Shown here piece after piece: positions 1 through 8,245 of a stretch of 64,000 bases of DNA. The DNA lies in NCBI RefSeq assembly GCF_030813355.1, contig NZ_JAUSUD010000001.1:124001-188000 (forward strand), given 5' to 3'. Position numbers and translations under genes: made by a program. The notes under the pieces are model-generated. The model made no database searches, had not been told where the DNA came from, and saw only the letters and a list, made by a program, of their open reading frames with translations. Source of the DNA: Metabacillus malikii. Its GTDB lineage: Bacteria > Bacillota > Bacilli > Bacillales > Bacillaceae. Each line of letters opens with the position of its first letter. Position 1 is the first letter of the stretch.

Positions 1-387
1 CAAATAATCGGAATTTGTACAGAAGTTTGGAGATATAAAGATGAGGGATGGGAAGAGGTAATTTATGAGTTAATAAGGATAAAGGATGGTGAATGGTTAG
101 AAGCTAAGGAAAGTGAGATTATATCCGTGTCAAATAAACATAAAGAATCCTCCCATTATAAGCTACTTTTCAATACGCATAAACATAAGGATAGTCAGAA
201 ACATATTAATAAACCTCAACAAGTACTGAAAGAAAGATACCAAACACGGAAAAAAATAGACCAATTGCTAGATTCCTATAATGATTATAAAATATTATAT
301 GAGATGTTTCATGACGAAATTTATAAAGAAAAATTAGAACTAATTGTTTATAAATTACAAAATTATAGTAAACTCGATTTGTATTAA
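1..387 (+). CDS. hypothetical protein, C-terminal part (5' end outside window)
   Basis: The reading frame is open from base 1 to the TAA at 385-387, so this is the 3' part of a gene whose start lies upstream. A GTG at 127 could be mistaken for a start, but the frame continues before it without a stop and no good ribosome binding site precedes it. The first 40 residues are rich in beta-forming and acidic residues (for example GICTEVWRYKDEGWEEV) and look like a small beta-barrel. They are followed by a Lys/His-rich linker and a helical Tyr/Leu/Lys-rich tail ending KLDLY. I do not recognise the family. It ends one base before the stop codon of the opposite-strand small ORF at 388-546. Confidence 0.6.
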   Translation, partial: QIIGICTEVWRYKDEGWEEVIYELIRIKDGEWLEAKESEIISVSNKHKESSHYKLLFNTHKHKDSQKHINKPQQVLKERYQTRKKIDQLLDSYNDYKILYEMFHDEIYKEKLELIVYKLQNYSKLDLY

Positions 388-546
388 TTAGAGTAGTAAT
401 GAAAATAACACATAACAAAAATAAGGTAAACAAAAACAAATCATGATAAAAAATAACCCCCGTAGTATGCTCTGTAATAGCTTGTCATAACCATTGCCAT
501 CCAAAAAATGTAGTAGTGATTGTTTAGCATTTTCTATGAAAGTCAT
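388..546 (-). CDS. small putative membrane protein, 52 aa
   Basis: This short ORF starts with ATG at 546 and has AAAGGAG about 10 bases upstream. The N-terminal 30 residues are soluble and amphipathic (MTFIENAKQSLLHFLDG). They are followed by one strongly hydrophobic segment rich in Phe, Leu, Cys and Tyr that runs to the end, giving a tail-anchored or single-pass layout. It converges with the preceding gene without any gap. I do not recognise a family. The RBS and the clear domain layout support it, but at this length chance cannot be excluded. Confidence 0.45.
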   Translation of the reverse strand: MTFIENAKQSLLHFLDGNGYDKLLQSILRGLFFIMICFCLPYFCYVLFSLLL

Positions 547-749
547 TTAAAAATCGCTCCTTTGGCTTGTCCTATAATTCATCTATATGACTAACTTTTT
601 TTAATATGATTAAAGTTTTTCAAAAAAATATAACTTCATATTGATCGATCGATAGAAATGTTCATGCAAACAAAATATTTTATAAAATGTCTTTAATGAT
701 GACATATGTCCATGTGTATGGACATAAACAATTAAAGGGGGGCGATATT

Positions 750-932
750 GTGAGGGAAATTGAAGTAATTATTGATACGGAGGAAATTGCGGAGTTCTTT
801 TACAATGAGCTCACAAAAAGAGGGTATGTGCCAGGGGAAAGCGAAATTGAGGAATTAGCTGACATAACCTTCGAATATTTATTAAATAAATGCATAATTG
901 ATGAAGCAGAGGATATTGACGAAGAAGATTAA
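750..932 (+). CDS. yozD: YozD-like small acidic protein
   Basis: A 60-residue acidic protein beginning MREIEVIIDTEEIAEFFYNE. It matches what I recall of the Bacillus YozD family: an N-terminal strand, a helix with FFYNEL, an ITFEYLLNKC helix and an Asp/Glu-rich tail. The GTG at 750 is chosen as start because AAAGGGGGG lies about 7 bases upstream; an in-frame ATG further upstream at 687 has no such site. The function is unknown. It stands alone and is followed by a strong terminator. In B. subtilis yozD lies next to the yodN-yodM-yodL-deoD cluster, which agrees with what follows here. Confidence 0.75.
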   Translation: MREIEVIIDTEEIAEFFYNELTKRGYVPGESEIEELADITFEYLLNKCIIDEAEDIDEED

Positions 933-948
933 TCTGCAACAAATAAAT

Positions 949-1000
949 AGACTGACTATTAGTAATGGTAAAAGAATGCTAATAGAGCAGTCTTATTTTT
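949..1000 (+). terminator. Rho-independent terminator after yozD
   Basis: Inverted arms AGACTG/CAGTCT, extended by TATTAG/CTAATA, are followed by a T-rich run (TTATTTTTATT). Confidence 0.7.
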
Positions 1001-1142
1001 ATTGTCTGTTTTTTAACATTAATTTGGTGGTTTAAGGGAATTATTCACTGTAAACTAGATTATTATTTGATATTTCTTCCTTCAAGATGTATAAGAATCG
1101 TAAGCTGCTTCCTAAGATGAAAACCTTAACAAGGTTATTAGT

Positions 1143-2252
1143 CTAGTCTATGAGTGAATGTAATGAGGAAATCATTTTAATGTCTCTCTTAACATTTTTG
1201 GTAATGTCAGCAGAATTTACGGTGATTCCTTTTTCGAACCCATCAATGATCTTTGTATTAGTAAACCAATCGGTTGTAGAATCAAATGTATGCTGTAAGT
1301 CTGGCCAAGCCTCTTGTAATGTTGGGCTGTATATTTCCTTAGCATCAGAATTGTTTGAGAATTGATGCGGCCAATAATCCTTTCTTGATGCTGTGTGAGT
1401 TTGTTCAAATGCATATTGTAGGCAAGACCGATAGTACAATTTAGAGAATAAAATAGAATATAGCTTTTTACCAGTTATTATCCTTTCATGTACTGAAGGA
1501 AAACGGTGTATTTCTAAACCAGCTAATGAAAACTTTCGTAAGAATTGGTACCGTTTGTATGGGAAAATAACATGAGTAAGCCCGAGTTTTTCCTGAAGTA
1601 TAAATGGTAAGGATGAAAAAAGATTGCTTTCCTTTTTAAATGAATTCATTAAATGGGACTCTACATATTGCTGTTCATTTGTAATTAATGCTAATGTTAA
1701 TAATGGTGAATTATTTGAAATTAAGAAGTACTCCCATACAGGGGGCATAAAGCGTGATATTTGAAAACGGGGCGCTAAATAAAAATAGGATGTATTGTCA
1801 CTTTTACTTAACTCATATAAAAGAAGTTGTGGGTAAGCATCATGGAAAATAAGTGCATTTGCTCTTTCTAATAAATGAAAAAGTTTATGCTTTAAACGTG
1901 AACTTATAAACTGTCGAATCATATCTCCTTTTAAATCAGTCATATTGTAGCCACCGTTTCGTGATACCATATGAGCTAAAAAGGACCAATGGACTTCCGG
2001 ATGTTTTTGAAAAAAATCCAGATAGGCATTAGTTCTGCTGATATTATTTTTATTATGGAAGTTCGTTTCATATCTAATCCAATTAATCATCTCTCTTTCT
2101 TTATTTGTGATAAGAAGAGGCGATGAGCTTGAAGAACCTTGTGATTGATGAATCCTCTTTAATAGTTCATTTAACTCAGTTTCATGTATAATTGTTATAT
2201 GATTCGTTGTTTTAGACCAAGTCTTGAAGCATGGTAACATTTTATGAATCAT
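1143..2252 (-). CDS. DUF2515-like protein
   Basis: A 369-residue soluble protein with no signal peptide or membrane segments. The central block around WSFLAHMVSRNGGYNMTDLKG-type residues (near 89-109) resembles the conserved signature of the DUF2515 family (B. subtilis YppC); this is a recollection, not a search. The rest is helical and aromatic-rich with few charged motifs, and no catalytic motif is apparent. It is transcribed divergently from the small basic protein/kinase pair, with 116 bp between the start codons. In B. subtilis this place is held by yodN, which I cannot compare from memory. The function is unknown. Confidence 0.6.
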   Translation of the reverse strand: MIHKMLPCFKTWSKTTNHITIIHETELNELLKRIHQSQGSSSSSPLLITNKEREMINWIRYETNFHNKNNISRTNAYLDFFQKHPEVHWSFLAHMVSRNGGYNMTDLKGDMIRQFISSRLKHKLFHLLERANALIFHDAYPQLLLYELSKSDNTSYFYLAPRFQISRFMPPVWEYFLISNNSPLLTLALITNEQQYVESHLMNSFKKESNLFSSLPFILQEKLGLTHVIFPYKRYQFLRKFSLAGLEIHRFPSVHERIITGKKLYSILFSKLYYRSCLQYAFEQTHTASRKDYWPHQFSNNSDAKEIYSPTLQEAWPDLQHTFDSTTDWFTNTKIIDGFEKGITVNSADITKNVKRDIKMISSLHSLID

Positions 2253-2368
2253 TCCAATCGTACTTTATTCAAATTAACGGCTAATGTCTTTACCTTAGCC
2301 TATGAAAAAATGAAACTTTTGTTCATATTTAACGTATTAATACTATAAAATCGAAATGAGGGATTTAT

Positions 2369-2560
2369 ATGTTAAAGAAAATATTAAAATCAATGCTATC
2401 GAGTTCTCACTCGCATTCACGATCAAGACATTATAGTTCAAGTGACTTTAAAAAGAGAAGGCATCATTCACATCATCCATCTTCATATGGGCATCATCAT
2501 TATAAAAGAAAACGCAAATCTTCTAGCTTTTTTAGTTCTTTTGGCTCTTATAGCAGTTAA
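2369..2560 (+). CDS. His/Ser/Lys/Arg-rich small basic protein
   Basis: A 63-residue protein built almost entirely from His, Ser, Lys, Arg, Tyr and Phe. It has a short amphipathic start (MLKKILKSMLSS), then runs such as HSHSRSRHYSSS and KKRRHHSHHPSS, and an aromatic-Ser tail (SFFSSFGSYSS). GAGGGA precedes the ATG by about 6 bases. Its TAA overlaps the ATG of the following protein kinase (TAATG), so the two are translationally coupled. The many Ser and Tyr residues next to a kinase make it an obvious candidate substrate. The composition also recalls basic spore-coat proteins of the CotG kind, but I recognise no family, and both ideas are inference. Confidence 0.75.
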   Translation: MLKKILKSMLSSSHSHSRSRHYSSSDFKKRRHHSHHPSSYGHHHYKRKRKSSSFFSSFGSYSS

Positions 2561-3366
2561 TGAAATATTTGTATTCAAAGTATCTTCAAGTAAGTGAGAG
2601 ACCATTTAGAAGGTCTAAACTGATTCTAGATGAGTATGAAATAGTCGATATGCTTGGCAAGGGAAGCTATGGGTTAACTTATTTAGTTAAGGATCGTCGT
2701 GGACATCCATATGTTTTAAAGCAGCTACGGAAATATAAGCAATATGATGAGAGTGGTAGATTATCATTCCAACGAGAAGCTGAAATAATGAAGAGACTAA
2801 ACAATGATGCTTTCCCTTCATGTTATCGTCAGTTTGAATATCTTAATAAATGTTTTATATTAATGGAATTCAAAAAGGGTTTAACTTTTGAGCAATTAAT
2901 ATTTGATAAGAAATGTAAGTTTTCAGAGAAAGAGACTTTTACTCATTTAATTCATATTCTCAAAATCGTAAACGAAATCCATCAACAAGACATTGTCCAT
3001 CGTGATTTAAGAATCCCAAATATCCTTTTTAACGATGGACATTATTATATTATAGACTTTGGTTTGGCAAAATTTTTAAAAGACAACCGAGAAGACGAAC
3101 ATAATGATGGGAATATTGCGAAAAGGCTGTTTAGAGAAGTTGCATTTAAAAGTGATTTTTATGCTTTAGGTCATTTTGTATTGTTTTTATTATATTCATC
3201 CTATACCCCGGTTTCTAGAAAGAATAAAACTTGGGAGGAAGAATTAAGTATCTCTACAGAAGGTAAGAGTATACTACGCAAGATGTTACAATTATCTAAG
3301 CCTTATGAAACTATTGAACCGTTAATAAGTGATGTACAGGATTGTTTACAGAACTTAGTTGACTAA
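2560..3366 (+). CDS. YbdM-like Ser/Thr protein kinase
   Basis: A 268-residue single-domain eukaryotic-type protein kinase without transmembrane or PASTA domains, so probably cytosolic. Visible motifs are the glycine loop GKGSYG (33-38), the ATP-binding Lys54 in YVLKQL, the catalytic loop HRDLRIPN (147-154) and the metal-binding DFG (166-168). The Lys usually found two residues after the catalytic Asp149 is Arg151, as I also recall for YbdM of B. subtilis. The activation segment after DFGLAKF is short, and the C-terminal lobe is small. The start codon overlaps the stop of the upstream His/Ser-rich protein. The target is unknown; the upstream partner is the best guess. Confidence 0.85.
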   Translation: MKYLYSKYLQVSERPFRRSKLILDEYEIVDMLGKGSYGLTYLVKDRRGHPYVLKQLRKYKQYDESGRLSFQREAEIMKRLNNDAFPSCYRQFEYLNKCFILMEFKKGLTFEQLIFDKKCKFSEKETFTHLIHILKIVNEIHQQDIVHRDLRIPNILFNDGHYYIIDFGLAKFLKDNREDEHNDGNIAKRLFREVAFKSDFYALGHFVLFLLYSSYTPVSRKNKTWEEELSISTEGKSILRKMLQLSKPYETIEPLISDVQDCLQNLVD

Positions 3367-3399
3367 CATATATTTCGCTTTTATTTTTTGGCTCTTTTA

Positions 3400-3740
3400 A
3401 AGGCTGTTTTCGTAAACATAGGCTTTAACTCAGTTGTCGTTTAGGATTGGTCTCCGCTATAATACTCGCTTTCCGAGGGGGGGGAGCCTCATAGCTCCTT
3501 GCGGCACGAACAAGCAAACTTCAGGTCACCTCCCTACGATAAGTCATCATCGATTCGCCATTCGGCTCATCGTGATTCCTTTATCTCAGTCGATGCCCCT
3601 CCAGTTTGTACGTCGATGGGCAAGCCGCCACGCCTTTCGTATTCCTCAGCGTAAACTCCTGCGGGATCTCACCTTTCCCACGCATCACGCAGGAGTCTCG
3701 CAATCAGCTCCTACCAATCCCTTAAAAAAGGTTAGTTGTA
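3400..3740 (-). repeat. dispersed non-coding repeat, copy 1 (reverse orientation)
   Basis: Begins with AAGGCTGTTTTCG, the reverse complement of the right end of the full copy at 40827-41205. It then follows that copy in reverse through CTCGCTTTCCG, CGATAAGTCATCATCGATTC, CGTCGATGGGCAAGCCGCC and CGCAGGAGTCTCGCAATCAG to about 3740, where the match to the other end decays. The terminal inverted repeat on that side is not recognisable. Open frames inside it lack ribosome binding sites and are not genes. Confidence 0.85.
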
Positions 3741-3796
3741 ACTGTTCCTCTTGAGAGATAGGTAGTGAGGTATGATATGAGCGGCATTTATCCGGT

Positions 3797-3935
3797 TCAC
3801 GATGAGATAGTGGCGAATCGATATGACTAAATGTAGGGATTTGAGGATTCCCCTCACCTTACAGTGAGTATTGCACAAGGTAACCAACCTAAAAAGTCAA
3901 TTAAGTAAAATACAACATTGTTTACGAATTAAATG
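3797..3935 (+). repeat. dispersed repeat, decayed partial copy 2
   Basis: CACGATGAG, TGGCGAATCGAT, TGTAGGGA and the end ACAACATTGTTTACGAA match, in order, the right half of the 40827-41205 copy, with many substitutions. It lies tail to tail with copy 1, separated by about 55 bp. Confidence 0.6.
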
Positions 3936-3952
3936 ACAAAGGGGATAGAAGG

Positions 3953-4567
3953 ATGTTTAAAAAGATTGCTGCAGATGCTTTAGGTTTGTCAGATATTGGT
4001 ACAATTATTAAACCAACAGACTATGATAAAACAGATGCTGATGATTATGTCATGCATGAGGATAATGAAAAAATTTATTTTTTAATAAAAACAAAAGCAG
4101 ATGAATATTGCTTTACAAATTTAGCAATTATCCATGTAGATGGTGAAAGTGCTACATCCTCGAAAAGAACGCTGAAGAGATATCCATATTCTCAACATCG
4201 AATTTCTTCTGTATTATTAGAAACAGCTGGAAAAATTGATATGGACGTTGAAATAAAATTCCATGTAGGGAATGTAGCATTTGATATTGATGTGAGGAAA
4301 GACCAAATAGAAGAATTAAAAGATTTGTATAAAGCACTATTACGCATTTCTGAATTAACTTTTGAAAATGAAACTAAGCATAATTTCGCAATGGAAAGCT
4401 TAAACAAAGCTGTTTCAGTGCTGCAAAATTCACGAACAGATGACAACAATCTAACAGACACATTAAAAGGTTTAACAGAAGTCGGCTTTACATGGTTAAT
4501 GTCTGCACACGACCAATATCATGTGAAGGACTTCGGGGACGTTTATGAAAAATATATAAACAATTAA
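3953..4567 (+). CDS. yvbH: YvbH-like PH-domain protein
   Basis: A 204-residue soluble protein that closely matches B. subtilis YvbH as I recall it. It starts MFKKIAADALGLSDIG, has the block DADDYVMHEDNEKIYFLIKT and ends KDFGDVYEKYINN. Residues 1-125 correspond to a bacterial PH-like domain, and 130-204 to the helical YvbH-type oligomerisation region. The molecular function is unknown. GGGG lies upstream of the ATG (AAAGGGGATAGAAGG). It is a single gene bounded by repeats upstream and about 270 bp downstream where nothing is evident. Confidence 0.92.
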   Translation: MFKKIAADALGLSDIGTIIKPTDYDKTDADDYVMHEDNEKIYFLIKTKADEYCFTNLAIIHVDGESATSSKRTLKRYPYSQHRISSVLLETAGKIDMDVEIKFHVGNVAFDIDVRKDQIEELKDLYKALLRISELTFENETKHNFAMESLNKAVSVLQNSRTDDNNLTDTLKGLTEVGFTWLMSAHDQYHVKDFGDVYEKYINN

Positions 4568-4838
4568 CAGTTCGACAACTTAGTAAAAAGCAATAATGTT
4601 TACAAAAATATCCTGATGAATTGAAGACTTTGACAATACATTTGAGAATGATTCAAGAAACTCTGTTCCTCCAATATAATCTATAGAATGCAAATTCGTT
4701 CTGTATATTATGTAGGATGAACAGGCTTTTTGGAGCATTCTCATTTTTTATTAGTGCGCACAAATAGAATAAAAATTTACCAATTGTAACAAAATGGAAA
4801 TATCGGAAATATAATTTGTTGTTACAGGAGGTGTTTGT

Positions 4839-5462
4839 TTGTTTAAGCTGTTACTTATCACAGGTATTACATTCTTCTTATGTGTAATTTTATATCCAAG
4901 TGAACCTATCTACTTGATTGATGTCCAAATATCATTATTTTTTGAATCAATACGTTCAATACCTTTAAACAAGTTCTTTTCAGCGATGTCAGATATAGGT
5001 TCGATCAAATTTTTATTACCGCTATCTTTAATATGTGGCATCTTTTTATTTATAAGAAGAAGATACTTGGAGATCGTACTCCTCTTCTTTATCTTATTTA
5101 GTGTTAGATTTCTTAATGAGTTGATTAAAAACATGTTTAAACGTGAAAGACCAAATATGAATCCTGTCTATGAGTTAACAGATTATAGCTTTCCAAGTGG
5201 ACATGCTATGAATTCCATTGCATTATATAGTTTATTATGTTACTTTGTCTTGAAATATGTAAAAAATAGTAATAGTAGGAGAGGGATATTATTTATAAGT
5301 AGTCTTGTCATCTTATTAATTGGTGTAAGTAGAATTTATTTAGGTGTTCATTTTTTTACAGATGTAATTGCTGGCTTTTCAATCGGATTTGCTTGGTTTA
5401 TCTTGAACATTGTATTTTTCGCTAAAATTAGCCGTATATTCGACAAAAATAGAACTGTTTAG
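4839..5462 (+). CDS. yodM: PAP2-family phosphatase (YodM-like)
   Basis: A 207-residue integral membrane phosphatase of the PAP2 superfamily, acting on lipid phosphates such as phosphatidylglycerophosphate or undecaprenyl pyrophosphate outside the membrane. The three catalytic signatures are intact: K101-x3-RP105 (MFKRERP), PSGH at 119-122, and SR164-165 with H171 and D175 (SRIYLGVHFFTD). About six hydrophobic segments alternate with short loops. The start is TTG at 4839, with ACAGGAGG ending 7 bases upstream. It is followed by yodL and deoD in the same order as in B. subtilis. The exact lipid substrate cannot be read from the sequence. Confidence 0.9.
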   Translation: MFKLLLITGITFFLCVILYPSEPIYLIDVQISLFFESIRSIPLNKFFSAMSDIGSIKFLLPLSLICGIFLFIRRRYLEIVLLFFILFSVRFLNELIKNMFKRERPNMNPVYELTDYSFPSGHAMNSIALYSLLCYFVLKYVKNSNSRRGILFISSLVILLIGVSRIYLGVHFFTDVIAGFSIGFAWFILNIVFFAKISRIFDKNRTV

Positions 5463-5532
5463 GCAAAGGGTTTCCCATAGGTTTTCTCTAATAAGTATTA
5501 TAGTATATTCATATAGGGTAGGTGGGAGAAAT

Positions 5533-5841
5533 ATGGTTAAAACTTTACTGAAAAAAAGGTTGCTTAATTTTGATATTACAATATTCCAGACTCCAAAATT
5601 TGGCGAAAAAAAAGGTTATCAAGCAGTGTATCGGCTTATCGCAAAAGGGGAATCACATCGAGATGTAATGGAAAAAGTTTTTCAAACCTTTAATGTCTCA
5701 GACCTTATACCAAACGATTATGATGCACGTTATCTTGGCACTGGAGATATTGTCTTTATTGATGAAGGAAAAAAAGGACAATATTATTACCAACTGAAAC
5801 CTGAAGGATGGAAGAGAATTAATCGAATTATCGTTAGGTGA
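5533..5841 (+). CDS. yodL: YodL, MreB-targeting morphology inhibitor
   Basis: A 102-residue protein with the YodL signature: an N-terminal basic stretch, FDITIFQTPKFGEKKGYQAV, then RYLGTGDIVFIDEG and QYYYQLKPEGWKRINRI. In B. subtilis YodL interferes with MreB/Mbl-dependent cell elongation and is expressed around sporulation; that role is transferred from the family. ATG at 5533 is chosen because AGGTGGGAG precedes it by about 6 bases; an upstream in-frame start overlapping yodM has no such site. It lies about 70 bp after yodM and 110 bp before deoD. Confidence 0.88.
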   Translation: MVKTLLKKRLLNFDITIFQTPKFGEKKGYQAVYRLIAKGESHRDVMEKVFQTFNVSDLIPNDYDARYLGTGDIVFIDEGKKGQYYYQLKPEGWKRINRIIVR

Positions 5842-5951
5842 ACAGCCAAGTCATTCCTCTAAAAGTGAGTTTTAGAATATTAAGAATTTTACTAGCCATA
5901 TGAACAAATGCTATGATGAGTGAAGTAAAAGATAATAGAGAGGATGATTTG

Positions 5952-6647
5952 ATGAGTGTTCATATTGGTGCTAAAACGAATGATATTGCAGATACTGTGT
6001 TGCTCCCTGGAGATCCTTTACGTGCGAAATATATAGCAGAAACCTTCTTGGAGGATGTTCATTGTTATAACGAGGTAAGAGGGATGCTTGGGTTCACTGG
6101 TAACTATAATGGCCGAAAAGTTTCGGTACAAGGTACTGGAATGGGAGTACCATCTATTTCAATATACATAAATGAACTGATAAACAGCTATAATGTACAA
6201 AATTTAATTCGTGTTGGAACATGTGGCGCAATACAAAGAGATGTGAAAGTTAGAGATGTCATACTAGCAATGAGTGCTTCAACAGATTCGCAAATGAATC
6301 GATTGACATTTGGTGGTGTTGATTACGCACCGACTGCAAATTTTGAATTACTAAAAAAAGCATATGATACAGGTATAGATAAAGGACTCTCTTTAAAAGT
6401 AGGAAATGTATTTACTGCAGATATGTTTTATAATGATAATGCTGAGCACGAAAAATGGGCTAAATATGGTATATTAGCTATTGAAATGGAAACGGCAGCA
6501 TTATATACTATTGCAGCAAAATTTAATCGAAAAGCATTATCGGTATTAACTGTAAGTGACCATATTCTAACTGGTGAAGAAACATCAGCAGAGGAAAGAC
6601 AGACGACATTTAATGAGATGATTGAAGTGGCATTAGATATTAGCTAG
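5952..6647 (+). CDS. deoD: purine-nucleoside phosphorylase DeoD
   Basis: A 231-residue trimeric/hexameric-type purine nucleoside phosphorylase that cleaves purine (deoxy)nucleosides with phosphate in salvage. The family starts MSVHIGA, as here at ATG 5952, which has AGAGGATG upstream. Landmarks are [18 protein letters not shown] (phosphate site), [20 protein letters not shown], the substrate-ribose motif [10 protein letters not shown] and the catalytic Asp in [11 protein letters not shown]. The length equals B. subtilis DeoD within two residues. An in-frame ATG at 5913 would add 13 residues not found in the family. A strong terminator follows. Confidence 0.96.
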   Translation: MSVHIGAKTNDIADTVLLPGDPLRAKYIAETFLEDVHCYNEVRGMLGFTGNYNGRKVSVQGTGMGVPSISIYINELINSYNVQNLIRVGTCGAIQRDVKVRDVILAMSASTDSQMNRLTFGGVDYAPTANFELLKKAYDTGIDKGLSLKVGNVFTADMFYNDNAEHEKWAKYGILAIEMETAALYTIAAKFNRKALSVLTVSDHILTGEETSAEERQTTFNEMIEVALDIS

Positions 6648-6678
6648 CTTACAATAGGAAAAAGAATATTCAGGATTT

Positions 6679-6716
6679 AAGGGAAGAAATCAATAGTGAT
6701 TTCTTCCCTTTTCTTA
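6679..6716 (+). terminator. terminator after deoD
   Basis: Perfect 13-bp arms AAGGGAAGAAATC/GATTTCTTCCCTT with a 6-base loop, followed by TTCTT. Confidence 0.85.
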
Positions 6717-6896
6717 TATAATACTTGTCCGTCTGCAGATTTTGTCGATATAATAAGATGGAAAGAAAATGAAATAACGTTTAAATGAACTGCAAAAAGG
6801 AAAAATAAGGGTAGGTGATTTAATCGCGTTAACCTGACCTGTGAAAACATACCGGGTTAAATAAATGGATTAACTGTGAATAGATAGGGTGATAAA

Positions 6897-7730
6897 ATGA
6901 ACTTTTTAGGTAAAGTGGGGATTGTATTTCTGCTGATATTCTCTTTAACTGCATGTACGAACTACTCGTTACCGAAAACTGTACCACAAAATAACGGGTC
7001 AGAGGAAATTAAGCAGTCTGGAATTAAAGAGCAGGTTAACAATATTGAAACAAAAAATCGTGAGGATGAGCAGCTTGACCGAGAATTTTTATTGGAAAAC
7101 CAATATTTTAATATAATTAAACAAGTCGATGGTAAACAGGTTATCGAAAATCCAACAAATATTTTAGCAATGGTGAACAAGGATTATATGTTGCCAGAGA
7201 ATTATGAACCGAATGATTTAGTCACACCGAATGTCGCATTTTCCTTTGGTGACGCAGATATACCACAGCGTTATATGCGGAAAGAAGCAGCACAAGCTTT
7301 AGAAGAGCTGTTTCAATTAGCTGAAAATGAAGGAATAGAGCTATTTGCTGTTTCTGGATATCGTTCTTACACAAGGCAGCATGGTATCTTTGAAGCAGAG
7401 AAAAAAGCTAAAGGTGAAGAAGAGGCGCTGCATGCTGTTGCATTGCCAGGGCAAAGTGAGCATCAATCTGGTTTAGCGATGGATGTGACAAGTCGAAGTG
7501 CTAACTTAGAAATTACTGAAACCTTTGCAGAAACGAAAGAAGGAAAATGGGTTGCCGCAAATGCTCATCGTGCAGGTTTTATTATAAGGTATCCTAAAGG
7601 GAAAGAAGACATTACAGGATATCAGTTTGAACCGTGGCACTTACGTTATATTGGTAAAGAAAGAGCAGAAGTTCTTTATAAAAATCAAATTACGTTGGAA
7701 GAGTATTTTAATAAAGTAAAAAAAATCTAA
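6897..7730 (+). CDS. yodJ: lipoprotein D-Ala-D-Ala (or LD-) carboxypeptidase, VanY family (YodJ)
   Basis: A 277-residue lipoprotein: basic N-terminus, hydrophobic core and lipobox LTAC with Cys20, then an acidic linker. The VanY/LdcB zinc peptidase domain covers about 120-270. SEHQSGLAMD supplies the SxHxxGxAxD zinc ligands, and YQFEPWHLRYIG carries the second catalytic His and the ExWH signature. It trims peptidoglycan stem peptides on the outer face of the membrane; whether it cuts DD or LD bonds is not decided by sequence. GTGATAAAATG gives the start. It follows deoD as in B. subtilis. Confidence 0.9.
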   Translation: MNFLGKVGIVFLLIFSLTACTNYSLPKTVPQNNGSEEIKQSGIKEQVNNIETKNREDEQLDREFLLENQYFNIIKQVDGKQVIENPTNILAMVNKDYMLPENYEPNDLVTPNVAFSFGDADIPQRYMRKEAAQALEELFQLAENEGIELFAVSGYRSYTRQHGIFEAEKKAKGEEEALHAVALPGQSEHQSGLAMDVTSRSANLEITETFAETKEGKWVAANAHRAGFIIRYPKGKEDITGYQFEPWHLRYIGKERAEVLYKNQITLEEYFNKVKKI

Positions 7731-7756
7731 ACATTAAAATGTATACAGGTGGAAAG

Positions 7757-8245
7757 ATGGATAGATTAAAGAAAAATTTAAAAATCCTCTTTATTGGCTA
7801 TAATCCTAGTATCATCTCAGCTGAAACGGGGCACCATTATGCTAATCGCACAAATCGCTTTTGGAAAATCATTTTTGAGGCAGGTATTACAGAACGTATC
7901 TTTTCACCTGATGAAGACGATTTATTATTGGAAAAAGGTATAGGATTTACGAATATTGTATCAAGACCTACTAAATCAGCTGCGGAAATTACTACTGAGG
8001 AATATGAGAGAGGTCGCGAGGAACTTTATTGGAAAATTAAGAATTATCAACCTGAAATTGCATTTTTTGTCGGTAAAGGTGTCTATTTGAAGTATGCGAG
8101 AACGAAAAAAGCAAATTGGGGTTTCCAAAGTGACCAAGTCATTAAAGGTGTTATCGATTTTGTTGCACCATCTTCAAGTGGGCTTGTTAGAATGAAGATG
8201 AATGACATTGTTGCGATATATAAAGGAGTAACTACTTTATTATAG
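7757..8245 (+). CDS. mug: Mug-type G:T/U mismatch uracil-DNA glycosylase
   Basis: A 162-residue family-2 uracil-DNA glycosylase that removes U or T opposite G. Motif 1 reads GYNPSIISAETGHHYANRTN followed by RFWK, with the family's Asn at the catalytic position. The second motif is APSSSGLVRM, where family members have NPSGLN-like loops, so the intercalating loop is unusual but recognisable. ATG 7757 is preferred over ATG 7739 because AGGTGG lies just upstream of it. It sits 27 bp after yodJ and may be cotranscribed. I do not recall this gene between yodJ and yodI in B. subtilis. Confidence 0.88.
   Translation: MDRLKKNLKILFIGYNPSIISAETGHHYANRTNRFWKIIFEAGITERIFSPDEDDLLLEKGIGFTNIVSRPTKSAAEITTEEYERGREELYWKIKNYQPEIAFFVGKGVYLKYARTKKANWGFQSDQVIKGVIDFVAPSSSGLVRMKMNDIVAIYKGVTTLL

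Noticed and set aside
206-439. 77-codon minus-strand frame
   Set aside because: It overlaps the C-terminal end of the edge-truncated gene and lacks a ribosome binding site; the 52-aa frame ending at 388 is better supported.
3434-3754. 106-codon frame on the plus strand
   Set aside because: It lies wholly inside the reverse repeat copy, has no ribosome binding site and has unusual composition; similar frames occur in other copies only by shared sequence.
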